Shown piece after piece: positions 1 to 11,500 of a stretch of DNA of 64,000 nucleotides. How positions within the stretch are numbered: the first letter of the stretch is position 1; the number at the start of each line of letters is the position of its first letter. The notes under the pieces are model-generated. The model was not told the DNA's origin, made no database searches, and saw nothing but the letters and a program-made list of their open reading frames with translations. Source of the DNA: Isoetes taiwanensis (taxonomy: Eukaryota; Streptophyta; Lycopodiopsida; Isoetales; Isoetaceae); the NCBI GenBank assembly GCA_021234155.1, contig JAJEKV010000065.1, positions 2,498,316 to 2,562,315 of the forward strand, given 5' to 3'. Position numbers and translations under genes: made by a program.

Positions 1-1740
1 TTGGAATGAGATTGATCTTTTCAATGATCAAGCTATAGCTATGCTTGTTGATCCCTACTACCATGCTATTAAGTCCAATTGGTGCACCCCTCTGATGATA
101 TACCTTCCCGTAAAGATGAAATGAAGGAAAATGCTCCCTCCTTTCATCAACCCATTGTTCCTCTAGATCAACAACCTTTGTTTTTCACGACTGCCACGAC
201 TGAACCACCTGTATTGCTTCGGCCTCCTGCTTTCAAAGTCATAGATATGGATGTAATGCCTCACATTCAAACTCCTGAAGTTAAAATCGTGTATCTAGGT
301 AACCATCAATCTATTCCTCTTGCTGCTGGTCTCTCTACTCCCTATCGAAATCGTGCTCTTAGTCTTTTTAAGAAATTCAAACATAACTCTGCTTGGAGTT
401 ACAAAGATTTAGGAGGCATCAAGAAAGCGTTAGGTGAACTCGCTGCTCCTACCAAACTTGACTCATGCTCCATCTAGCAATGATAATACAAGCTCAACCT
501 AACTATCGCGTGACTACATAAAGGCCAAAATTGACAAATTTCTTGTTGTCGGCCTCATTTATGAAAAACATTCAAAGTGGGTGAGCCCAATTGTTATTGT
601 TTTCAAGCATAATGGTAAAATTTGTACTTGCATGGATCACTGCAATTTAAATGGCCACAAAATATAACCATTTCCCCTTTCCCTTCACAGATCGGGTCCT
701 TGAAGAGGTTGTAGACCGATTTTTCAGGCTACAATCAGATCTCTATTAAATCGGAAGATCGATTGAAGACCATCGTCACCACGCCATAGGGCACCTATGC
801 TTACAAAGTGGTAACTCTCTTTCAACTTTTCAACACATTATACTTTTAGTTTTTTTAAGACTGCACGAAAGATAATACTTTTCTTCAAGTCTTCCAATAT
901 GATTTTTTTTTGCTTACAATACTATAGAGGATCGTTTCTTCAAACTGGAGTTTATTTTTAAAAAATGTGATAAATCATACATTAATCTCAATCCAGAGAA
1001 GTATAATTTATGTGCCACCTCTGGTATTCTTTTGGTTAGCCACCATGCATTATCACAGGCCCCATCAAACTCAGTTGCATGTTAAAGGCTCAAACATCCA
1101 CCAACATCTGGGAGACTAGGTTCTTTATTGAGGAAGTCAATAATTCATTGCAAGTTTAGTTGTTAAAGCCAATCCTATTCGCATACTCACAGGTGATGAA
1201 TCTACATGGGCTTGAACCCCCAAGCTAAAGCCATCTTTCAAGAATTAAAGATTCCGCTCACGTAGATTCATGTTCTTACTCCTCCTTAATGAGATAAATT
1301 GTTTCACATTCATGTTGATATCTCGGCCTTTGCCTTTGGTGCTATTTTGGCTTAGGAACATGCACCACACTAAGATAAACCCGAGAAAAAATATTCTACC
1401 ATGGAGTCATTTTTTATGTGTAATATTTTAGACATTATCTTTTGGAAAGTCAGATCCTATTTTTTCGTGGATTACTAAGCTCTCCTGTACTTGATCAATA
1501 AGACTATGACCACATAACAGATTGTCCATTGAATCATTCTTTTGCAAGAATTTGCTCCCTTTTAAATCTTTCACAAACCATGTAAGTCGCATACTATTTC
1601 TAATTATTTTTCATGCATTCACACTAATGATCCCTCTTCGGGAATCTTTGATGGTTTATCAGATGCTCAACTCCAAAATCTTAGTTGACATTTATGGAGT
1701 CTCCTTAATTGATGACTATTAGCTCAAAAAAGCTTTGATT
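1..1740 (+). mobile_element. Ty3/gypsy pol remnant (linker, RT, RNase H), + strand
   Basis: Decayed polyprotein running in from the left window edge. An open stretch at 79-477 (132 codons) includes VMPHIQTPEVKI and FKKFKHNSAWSYKDL, clearly related to the minus-strand stretch at 44872-45168 (VIPHIQTSKVEI), so this is the same retroelement family as the 39-48 kb element. Reverse transcriptase follows in broken frames: SPIVIVFKHNGKICTCMD near 590-640, then FPLPFTDRVLEEVVDRFF near 674-730. Near 1300-1400 an RNase H start is readable in broken frames (FHIHVDISAFAFGAILA). Stops and frame shifts are everywhere, so the copy is dead. Its right limit is estimated from where minus-strand LTR-like sequence begins. 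Confidence 0.75.
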
Positions 1741-1744
1741 CCTA

Positions 1745-1889
1745 TTCTGAAGGACCCACGTTCCATGTTCCATGGTGACCTCGCACTTTGAAATCCCTCT
1801 GTCTTTTCTTTGGCATGTTCTTGGTGTTTTTCCCAAGGGGCACCGTGTATAGCAAGAATAGTCCTATGTTCTTATGCACAAGACTAACA
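1745..1889 (-). mobile_element. Partial 3' LTR of a minus-strand gypsy copy
   Basis: Read on the minus strand, an LTR start TGTTAGTC begins at 1889, immediately after a purine tract. The + strand text (tctttggcatgttcttggt) resembles the same position in the 38943-39440 LTR (ttagttggcatggtcttggct). The LTR is cut off at about 1745, where the opposite-strand pol remnant lies. Only the U3 start is kept. Confidence 0.5.
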
Positions 1890-1903
1890 CTCCCTCCCCA
1901 CCA
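1890..1903 (-). other. Polypurine tract of minus-strand gypsy copy
   Basis: Minus-strand GGTGGGGAGGGAG sits directly upstream of an LTR start TGTTAGTC. This is the expected primer for plus-strand DNA synthesis and it fixes the element's orientation as minus. The related element at 39-48 kb has a longer G-rich tract at 39441-39476 in the same place. Confidence 0.55.
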
Positions 1904-4080
1904 AATAACACTCAGGATGTTTGTCCTTGAGGAAAGCAGTGATGGTCTCTGGTAGAGAAAAATTAGGAGTGCAGGTAATGTCGTTCTGATATGTGTGAGG
2001 CCGTGGTGCTAATAATAGGCCGTGGTCAAGACATCACATTTTTAATGGCCTTTGGAGTAGACAAGCCAAGACTGGTGTTACATCAATAAGGAAGTCTAAG
2101 ATGACCATGTCTTCAAGTGCCTGATGAGCAAGTGCGGGAACAAAACGATACTCGAGGAGGAGGAGAATTTCCAACCCAAAAGCACTAGCACTGGTATTGG
2201 GATTGCAGTAGCCAATGGCATGACCACGATCGATGGAGCTCTATAGAAAAGTGCAGAGGGCTGCATAGAAACCAGCCTGCCAATGAACAAAAAAGTCTGG
2301 AGAAGTGGCTAGCTCAATGAAGTTCTAGCCTCGTTCATTAAATCCAATTTTGAGTGTTGTCCAATGTCTTGCCTTCCTGCCAAACATGACGGCACACAAA
2401 TCTAAGATCCCAGCAAGGGTCCATGCTAGTGTGGGCAAGAGTCCAATCCACGTGAATTGTTATGGCCTTTGTCCAAAATTGAGATCGGTAGTCTAAAATA
2501 AGATATTAGCAACGAGGCAAAGCATACGGGCTGACTTCAACGATAGCTAGATGTGCCAAGGCCTACAGAGAGGCGACTTTGAATTCGGTGATAAGGGGTA
2601 TCCAACTGCTTGCAGAGATTCTCTTATTCAGAACTGAGCATCAACCCAATTAAAGAAAATGATTCCCAGTTGGATGGCATGAAGTGATCGTTGATATAAG
2701 ACTTCAGAATGCCAAATGTAGTAGATAAATGCCATTGAACTGTACCCAAGGCATCGTTGATCAAGAGAGAAAGACAAGTGGGCAGTTCTGGCATGTAATC
2801 ATTTTAGAGGGCCCAGGTCTAGTCAGCATCAGAAATATATTTGTTGCCTTTGTTGCGAAGAAATTGGTCTTCATCCCGACTCGTAAATCCTGAGAGCTCA
2901 TTTACCACAGAAAAGGCGTGATTAGTTTGGACAAGAAGAAAGCGAAGAAACTCATGCATGACAAAGGCCATCGGCTAGGCCATGCACAGAGCAAAGAATT
3001 TTGGGTCTTTAAGAAGAATCAATTTGAAATTGGATAAAGCACAGGGAAGACCCAAGACAGGGAGGCGAGGCCATATGCGCAGGAAATCTTTGATAGTCAA
3101 GGGGTTGTCAATAGATTCCCCCCGAAGCTAACTAGGTTATAAGAAATCCGTAGTGCCATTACTTCTCGTAGGTAAGATAGCCAGAGGGTGGAGGAAAATC
3201 TGTTGCAACCTGTACTATCAAAGTTCCATAACTGTCAATGAGCTACCATGCATCGTCAGCAGATTGTACTGCTTAGGCAACTTGTGTCTTCAAGTCTTGT
3301 ATCGCATTGGTCTGTTCGGCAACCTCGCGATGAGGCTTATTGATCGTGCATGTGGCAGGGCTTGTGTGAGATGATGAAGCTCCAAAGGAGGCAACCTAGA
3401 CTTTGAGACTAATCTTAATAGCAGCAGCTTCTTGAAGTTTCTCTTCCAGGACCTCGTTATGAGCTTGTGCTTCTACTAGCGTGTCTTCTAAATGGGCCAT
3501 GCGTATCTGGGTTGTCACAATGGCATGAATCTGAGCACAAGTTTTGTCTGGAGATCATGAATATGCTCATTGACCTTATCAAGGCCTTGGCCCTTAGCTG
3601 TAACCTTAGCAATGAGTGTGGCGACCTGGGTCGTGAGGCTGTCAACTTGAGCATGGAGGCTTATTCCTGTTTCAACTGGTCAGGACTGACCAATAGATCA
3701 CTATGATGGTGTTGTAACCTAGACTCCAAGTCAATATTTTTGGCTTGAACTTCCTGCAGTTCTTTAATCAAAGCATCAGTTGAATTTAAGTGAGTCTAGA
3801 AAGCTTGCATGAGTTTTTCTTGGGAGTCATGGAGTTGAGAAGTGCAGCTTCTAACACTTTGTTGATATTCATATGTTGATCCTTGAATGATAGGGCTGTG
3901 AAACTTTGGGCATTAAGATGTCTCGACATGTTGCATCGAACAACCATATTTCCGACCCACCGCATCCCACTGCATTAGACCTGTAAGCACAGGGCCCAAC
4001 ATCCCACTGCATCAGACTCATAAGCCACGGGGCCCAAAGATCGATTCGAAGCTTGATGCGCCCTACCGATTACGGTTGGA
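1904..4080 (-). mobile_element. Decayed extra (coiled-coil) ORF region of a gypsy element, minus strand
   Basis: This stretch is homologous, in the same orientation, to 39477-41880 of the second gypsy copy; for example 2275-2320 matches 39835-39880 (gaagtggcta). On the minus strand, between about 3950 and 3400, broken frames read as heptad-rich coiled coil: YEYQQSVRSC, ALIKELQEVQAKNIDLESRL and AHLEDTLVEAQAHNEVLEEK. The second copy has the parallel text YEYEQQIAGC and ALKRDLHDLQAQITNLENQL. The region lies between integrase and the 3' LTR, where some plant gypsy elements carry an additional ORF. Function is unknown. Several stops interrupt it here. Confidence 0.6.
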
Positions 4081-5400
4081 ACATTCGTGATCCGTAATAC
4101 ATGAGACCGCCGGTTTATAGGGAACAATGGGTTTGGAGGCGATCACCAAAGATATCAAAAGTATATTCCAAAGATATACCTAGGATATGCCACAAAACCC
4201 ACATAGGCGAGGGTTTGCCCCCTAGGGGCAACCCAAAAAAGAAAGAAAAAAGTAGGGGGAAAACCCAAAAAAGAAAGATAAAAGAGCAAGCATCTATGGA
4301 AGGGGAAAGCATAGCCATCCATGGAAGATACAATACAAATCCGTCAAAAGGGCTTTTCGAAGTTCCTGAAGACTCCAAAATAGCCTTGCTTCTCCAAAAT
4401 AGGAGTGCGCTACAAACTTTTTTCCATGAACACGGAACTTAGAAATCACAAAACCCTTTTGTATTTTGATGGAGATCACCTTGCTGCCATGGCCAAATTC
4501 TTGGTTCGAGAAATTCCCTGGAAGCCTTGTAAGCTACCGTGTGGAAATAAAATTTGGCAGTATAGTTTTAAAAATAACAAGAAAATTTCCTGCTAAAAAT
4601 AGGCATTTTTCTTGGTACTTCCTGCAAAAATGTGGAGATGGTAGGCTGGCCTAAATCCAGCAGAAAAACTGCCGATTATATACAAAAAAATTCCCAACCA
4701 AGCCAAACCCTAACGCCAAGAAGAATGGGATTTTTATGTCTTGACCAGGGGATGGAGATGCCCAAGCAACTGGTGTCTTATCACATTTGCGCCCAAAGTT
4801 AGTTTTCATGTCACAAATCGTGCTGCCTTGCTGAAGCTATGGCGATGCTATGCTCCGACAGAAGAAGATATGATTTTGCGCTTCAATGCAAGCAAATCCG
4901 TTGCTGATCAGTTGGACTTTTGCTACAAACTAGTCAACGAAAACAAAAAGATGATCAAAGCAAAAAAAAATCCATTTTCTAAAGCAAATTCGGCACAAAT
5001 CTTTTCGGATTTTTATTTCTGAGATGCATTGCAACGAATTTTTGCTGTTTCGCCCTGTAAATCTGAAGCTAAGAGCCTCCAATCCATCCTACATTGCATG
5101 CAGAAGAATCTCTAAGAGTGCTTTCTGATGGACGGACGGACCTGGATGAGGTCAGACCCAGGTCCAAAAGTAATGGTCGGGATTACTTTCCAAATGAGCT
5201 TCTTAACCTCAGCCACTCAGGTCTTACCCCATGGGAACATCGAAATAGCAGACAGACCTTCTGTAAACCTGAAGCCATGGGAGAGCACCCTAAGAACCCT
5301 AGTCTTTTTTGCTTCGATGTTTCCTTGCAGACATGGCGCACAGCTGGCAGTGGCCAAGATCTTTGGCACGGGGTAGTCCTGCCCAGCATATTTATCTGAC
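4081..5400. other. Intergenic stretch with no recognised gene
   Basis: No homology recognised. It contains a short imperfect palindrome around 4210-4232 (gtttgccccctaggggcaac). The purine-rich phrase acccaaaaaagaaaga occurs twice at about 4229-4280. An open frame at 4741-5022 (93 codons) has a fairly normal composition but no family I know and no clear promoter, so it is not called as a gene. Confidence 0.4.
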
Positions 5401-5408
5401 AAGGCAGC

Positions 5409-5465
5409 TGACGTTGATATTTATCTGACGTGGCTTCTGCTGACGTGTATAGTTTTGTAACGTGG
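5409..5465 (+). promoter_or_regulatory. Cluster of TGACG/ACGT elements upstream of TOP3A
   Basis: Four ACGT cores occur within 57 bases: TGACGT at 5409-5414, TGACGTGG at 5426-5433, TGACGTGT at 5441-5448 and AACGTGG at 5459-5465. The last lies about 70 bases before the TOP3A start codon. TGACG and ACGT cores are established plant bZIP/TGA binding sites. That they control TOP3A is inference from position and clustering. Confidence 0.45.
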
Positions 5466-5535
5466 CTGCCGCGTTAGCGTATCCAGGAGAGCGGGAAATA
5501 CAAGAGAAAGGAAGGAGGAAATCCGGCGAAAGGAA

Positions 5536-8500
5536 ATGAGAACAATCCAAGCTTTGAGTGTGGCGGAAAAGCCTTCTGTTGCCAAAGCAGTGGCTAATAT
5601 CCTCTCTCATGGCAACATGAGAGTCCGTAATGGCCGATCTCCTTACAACAAAATCTTCGAGTTTTCTTATACTCTTATGGGACAGCCTTGCACCATGTTC
5701 GTTACTTCTGTCACAGGCCATCTAATGGAGCTCGATTTTGAGGATCAATACCGTAAATGGCATTCATGTGATCCGGCAGTCTTGTATCACGCACCTGTTC
5801 GAAAACGCGTTCCACAGGTTTTGATATAAGAGTAGTTTTAGTGGGTTCTGTTTGACTTTTTAGAAGCTGAGGCTTATGTTGTGGGAGTCTTAATTTGTAG
5901 GACAAGTTGAATTTGCAAACTACATTGCAAGAAGAAGCTAGGCGTTGTCAGTGGTTAATTCTGTGGCTCGACTGTGATCGGGAGGGTGAAAATATAGCAT
6001 TTGAAGTGATTGATGTGTGTCGGGGCTCAAATCCTGGCCTTAACATATGGCGTGCCCATTTTTCAGCCCTCACTGACAGGTTGGGAAATACATAAAGGGA
6101 CTACGTGCTCCAATTCCGAGCCATAATATGCATTGTATGTTCCATGTTTAGGGATATCCAACAAGCAGTACAAACTTTGGGTCGACCCAATCAGTTTTTT
6201 GCAGACGCTGTTGATGCACGACAGGTAGGATGCCGTTTCGCATTTGTAGAACTTATTTGCCAGTTTTTATACCATCACAATTGCTAAAAACACTCCCACA
6301 TAGATGCATCAATGTTTATAAAATGAAGGTGGTAAGGTTTCATTTTATCTTGCACATGCAATGCAGGAAATTGATTTGCGAATTGGAGCATCATTTACTC
6401 GTTTTCAGACAATGTTATTGAAGGACTCTTTCACATTTCCATTTATTGAAGAAGCTGCCAATCTCGTACTCAGTTATGGTCCTTGCCAGGTTTGGTAACA
6501 TACCATAGACTACTTTTTCAAATGATTCGCAAAAAGGCATTGTGTAAGACCGATACTGCAGTTTCCTACACTTGGATTTGTGGTGGAACGATATTGGCAA
6601 GTTCAAGCACATGAACCGGAGGATTTTTGGACAATAAATTGTCATTACAAGTCAGATGATGCCAGCGCATCTTTTAATTGGCAGTGAGTTGCACGATGAT
6701 TTATCTTCCATGCATTGGCTATTTTCAGTTTCATAGTATCTATGCTGCTTAAAATGTTCCAGAGACAAACATGATACATTAGGTCAAGAAATCAAAAGAC
6801 AATGCATGACATTGAACATAATTCCCTTTCCTTCATTTTTCCGATATTAGAAACACTTGTTAGCTTCTAATTCTATGTTCTTGTAGACGGGGGCGGCTGT
6901 TTGACTATCTGGCAGCTGCAGTCATTTATGAAATGTGCATAGAGGAGCCAACTGCAACGGTATAATTTTACAAGAAGAGCAACATACATATTTGCGCAGT
7001 TTTCTCAAGTATGCAACATGGGTAGGTGTGTGCAGTCACAGGTCAGGAATGCAAAAAGTACCCTCCACATCCGTTAAATACAGTTGAGCTCCAAAAACGA
7101 GCATCACGTTACTTCCGACTTGGGTCAGAACAAACTATGAAGGTATATATAAGGTGCGTCACCTTATTGTTTTCCAAATGTTGTCCCTTGAAGCATCACT
7201 AAACATTGTCCAAACAAAGGTGTAAAGGAGATGCCTTTTCCTTAATGCACCATGAACATATTATGGTCTTTCTGAAACTTGTGAAGGAATTTGCTAGACG
7301 CCGTTCAGAATTAGTAGCATGGCATATCAACGTTTACAATTTCTTTGCCACATCCAGAAGTTCTGCTATGAAAGAAATTGAAAATCGAGTCTAAGACTAT
7401 TATGAGTGATAAAACGAGTATAAACTTGAAGTATTTCCATCTTCTTATATAGACACAAGTAGTATGGCACACTTCTGGCTTCTTTTGACCTAGAGGAGGT
7501 TTGGTGAGATGGTAAGGTTGATTCCTGGACTGTCAGAGTACTGCGTTGGTGAAGTTTTTTGAGGTGTTGAGGTGGATATGTTTGCCTTTGCAAAACATTA
7601 ACCACTAAAAATGGGGGGCAAGGGGATCTTTCTTAGACAGCTCATTTTAAAGGATTAGAATGAATGTACCAAGCTATCTTTTAGGAATTGATACAGTTAT
7701 ATTGATATTGTTGCTTATATGCATTCATTTAACTGTTCTACTTTTTCCAGGTAGCTGAGGAGCTATACCAAGCTGGGTTTATAAGTTACCCTAGAACCGA
7801 AACCGATTTCTTCTCAGACAACACAGATCTTCAGGTCCTGCATAGTTTGTATCTTGATAAATATATCTTCTGGGGAAGTTTGCATGTTTTATTGGAAGTT
7901 GGAGGGTGGAGAAGGAGATTTAGTGATTGTTTCCATATGTAGAATATTTGATGCTCTAGCCTTGTCATTGCAAAACTACATTATTCATTCTCATCTCAGC
8001 CAGAGGCACTCTTCAACTTATTCTCATGCTATAATTTGATTTTACATCATCTTATTCGTGTACAATCAATATGGATGTATTTTCATTTTTACATGCTCTA
8101 ACTATTCTCTAATTTTTTTAGGGTTTGGTCAGGGAGCATACCCAACATTCTATATGGGGGTCATATGCCTTGCGTCTTCTAAATCCTGAAGAAAATCTGT
8201 GGAGGCATCCTAGTAATGGAGGCCATGATGATAAAGCACACCCACCTATTCACCCTACACGTTTTTCTGAGGGGGAACATAACTGGACAAACGATCACAA
8301 GGTGCTTAATTTCGTTAAGTTGTCTTTTATTGGAATAAAATAAGATGATTGTTCTAATGTTTAATATCAGAATGCCTAAAATATAATTGTAGATGCACAG
8401 TACAAGATATGATACTAGGAAAAGGAGAATTATCAGTTTCTTTATATTCACAGCACTTCAACTTACAATCACACAGAATTGCATGCAAATCCTTTTTTGT

Positions 8501-11500
8501 CTCATATCAAGTTCCATATAAAAGATATACTTGGCAAGTCCTCTTATGGCAAAGAAGGTTACAAGCGTAGCATGTCTCGCATATAGTCTTTTAGCTGAAT
8601 TGACAGCTTTTGCCATTGCAACTATAACGAGATTATATGTTACAATTCGTATATACAGTTGCAGCCTCTAGCATGTCCAGAAAAATGCTTCCTTGGCTAG
8701 CCCTAAGGCCTCGAAAGACCTATCTGAAAAAAACATCAAATAAGGCTGGTACATTGAGCCTTCACATTGGCCTGCCTGACTAGATAGCGGCTAGATGTTC
8801 CATTACTCTCGAGATGGAGATTAATCGGCTCATGTGGTTGAAGCAGACAACTCCTTGATATAACTGTGATGCGAAGGTTGAAACAGGCTGAGGAAAAATG
8901 CCTAGACCCAATTGAATCTGAAGAGCACTTGATCTATTATTCTAGGACCATATCCATGCTAAAGCTTATTAGGTTAGCAGACCAGAAAGTGCCTGGTAAT
9001 TTATCTCAACAAACAGCTTAATAGAAGAGACCTCTTCAAGCAACAAGGTTGTATGGACTTTGAAACATAGGATTGATGATACACAGATAGAACTCACCTC
9101 ATTTTTTGGTTGACAACAAGAACAAGGAGAAGCCAGATCCGATTCCGACTTGGCAGCATGGTTTTAAGAATTGTTCCAATTAACATCAACGAAATCCTGG
9201 GATGAAACCTGATGAGATTCTTGATCAAGCGCTATTCGAAGATGTTGTAGCAATATATTGATAGTTGATGTATGAATTTTATGCTGCATAACCAGTATCT
9301 GGTGTCATAAGCTGATGGTTTTGTGCATTCTATGACATGAATACCACATAACTTTATCTCTGATCGATTCATATAAAAGTAATCCAACACAATGACTTTA
9401 TTTGCAGAGGATATATGAGCTAGTTGTTCGTCATTTCCTTGCTTGTGTTTCTCAACCTGCTCTTGGATATGGGACGAAAGCTACCATTGACATAGCAGGA
9501 GAGCAATTCTCAGCATCTGGCCTCATGATTCTTGCTGTAAGAACATGCTGTTCTCAGTACAAATTTTATTTCTTCTTACAGTTATTACGTTAAAGATGTC
9601 AAGATTAGGTATGACTGGTTACATTGATTTTGCTCCTGATATTGCTTTTAGAAAAACTATCTTGAAGTTTATCGGTTTTTGAAACATGGAAGCATCAACA
9701 ATTCCAAATTTTGAAGTAGGCATGCAGGTAAGTATTGCTCTCTAATGTAGGATTTGAAATGCATCTATGTTAGGATTTTCAAATTCAATAATGCCAATCC
9801 AGTTTAAATGTATTAATCAATGGAACTCTTTTCTAGTTCCTTCCAACTAGGCTTACACTTGATATGGGTACAACAAGCGCGCGCCTCTGCTCTCAGAAGC
9901 TGATTTAATCAGTCTGATGGATCAGGTTAGTTGGTAATCACTCTGGTGAGAGACCTATTTAATTTCTATGATATTATTACCTTGCGAGGAATGCCATGAA
10001 TCTCAAAATATATTAATTGTGAAGGATTGCTAATCCCACCTAGCATCATCATCACCACAACAAGACTAAGGCAAACAAAGATTTCTTCATTCTTCCTTGT
10101 TCATAAAGATCAACAACGGAATAGAACTATAGATGCCTTTTCAAAGGAAAGGGATTTCATGATTTAAGGGGGTGACATTTGCGACCTAAGCAGGCAGAAA
10201 ACAGAAGCACAAGCAGTCTTTTCAGAAGTGCAAACATGTTAAGAAACAAAAGAGTCCACTTGACAAGAAATAAAAGAGATATATTGTTGAAAGCAGCCAG
10301 GATGGTGAATGGAACATCTTCCTAGGAATTTTTCATGAAAATTTAATAGATGTTTTTAGTAATAGACTTTTAAGTGTGTTGGAGGTTAGTGCCCTCCTTG
10401 CAGATCCAAGTATGTTCTTGGTCTCAATGACTCCATGGGTCTTCCATAGACGTTAATTATTTCCCTTCTCCATACTTATTCTTTAAGAGTCTGTGCTTTT
10501 TGTATGGCGTGCCTCTTTTTGAAGTGTGCATTCCACAATTGCGAAGGCCAATAGACCAATGGCATGGTCTGCCCATGCTCAAAAATAGATATGTACAAAC
10601 ACATCGAATAATCTGTCATACGCTGCTACTCTAGCAAATTTTCATGTAATTGACCGCTTCTAAAGATCACACTATAAAAAAAATTAGCAACATTAAGGGC
10701 CTCTTTCCAGGGTTTTATTGTGGGCCCAACTGCATGCTGCATCAGAAACTAAATATCTTGTCTAGGAAGACCAGTCCTAGTTGAGATTTCAGAAAAACAC
10801 CCATCCACTAAGATTTACCATCACAAAAACATCAACCAGGAGTAGCATCTAAGAAAGTCATGGGGTAAGAAGAGCATTGCAGTCTGAGAGGGCATCCCTT
10901 TTGGGAGCAGACAAGCTCATCATATTTCTGGTTATAGTACTTGACAAAGCTGCTGTAAGAACGTTGGATAGAGGGTATTTTATTTATGGAAATGCCTAGA
11001 GGGTTAAACATTTTGACTTTTCATGAAAATCAGTACATTGATCAGCCAGCGTTTTCGACGAAACAAAAGCCAGCCAAGGGAGTCTCAATTGGCTTTTTTG
11101 GAAGTTCCCTGGCATTGGTTATCAGAATTTGGTCAATATCACTTATAATGGGGGAGTTTAACCATAGAGTATGCCTGCGTAAAATATGTCCACTTTCTTT
11201 TCCTAAAGAGTAAATGTGATATGATAAGTTCTTGCACAGGCTGGAATTGGAACTGATGCAACAATGCATGATCACATTAAGAAATTACTGGATCGCTATT
11301 ATGCTACAAAGGATGCAAACACACGGTTCTCTCCTACAGCTCTTGTATGCTTACTAATTTTTAGCACATAGCCATTCAAGTAACAGTAATCCATAAAGTA
11401 CTGGTTTTGTCTTTACAGGGTGAAGCATTGGTGATGGGATATGATTCCATGGGGTAAGTCTTACCATCCTGCCAAGTTGCCAACTATATAGGCATGAACT

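Noticed and set aside
4741-5022. Short gene upstream of TOP3A
   Set aside because: No homology, no clear promoter or poly(A) signal, and flanked by repeat-like sequence.
10986-11213. Nested gene within TOP3A intron 12
   Set aside because: Short, no family match, both strands open by chance.
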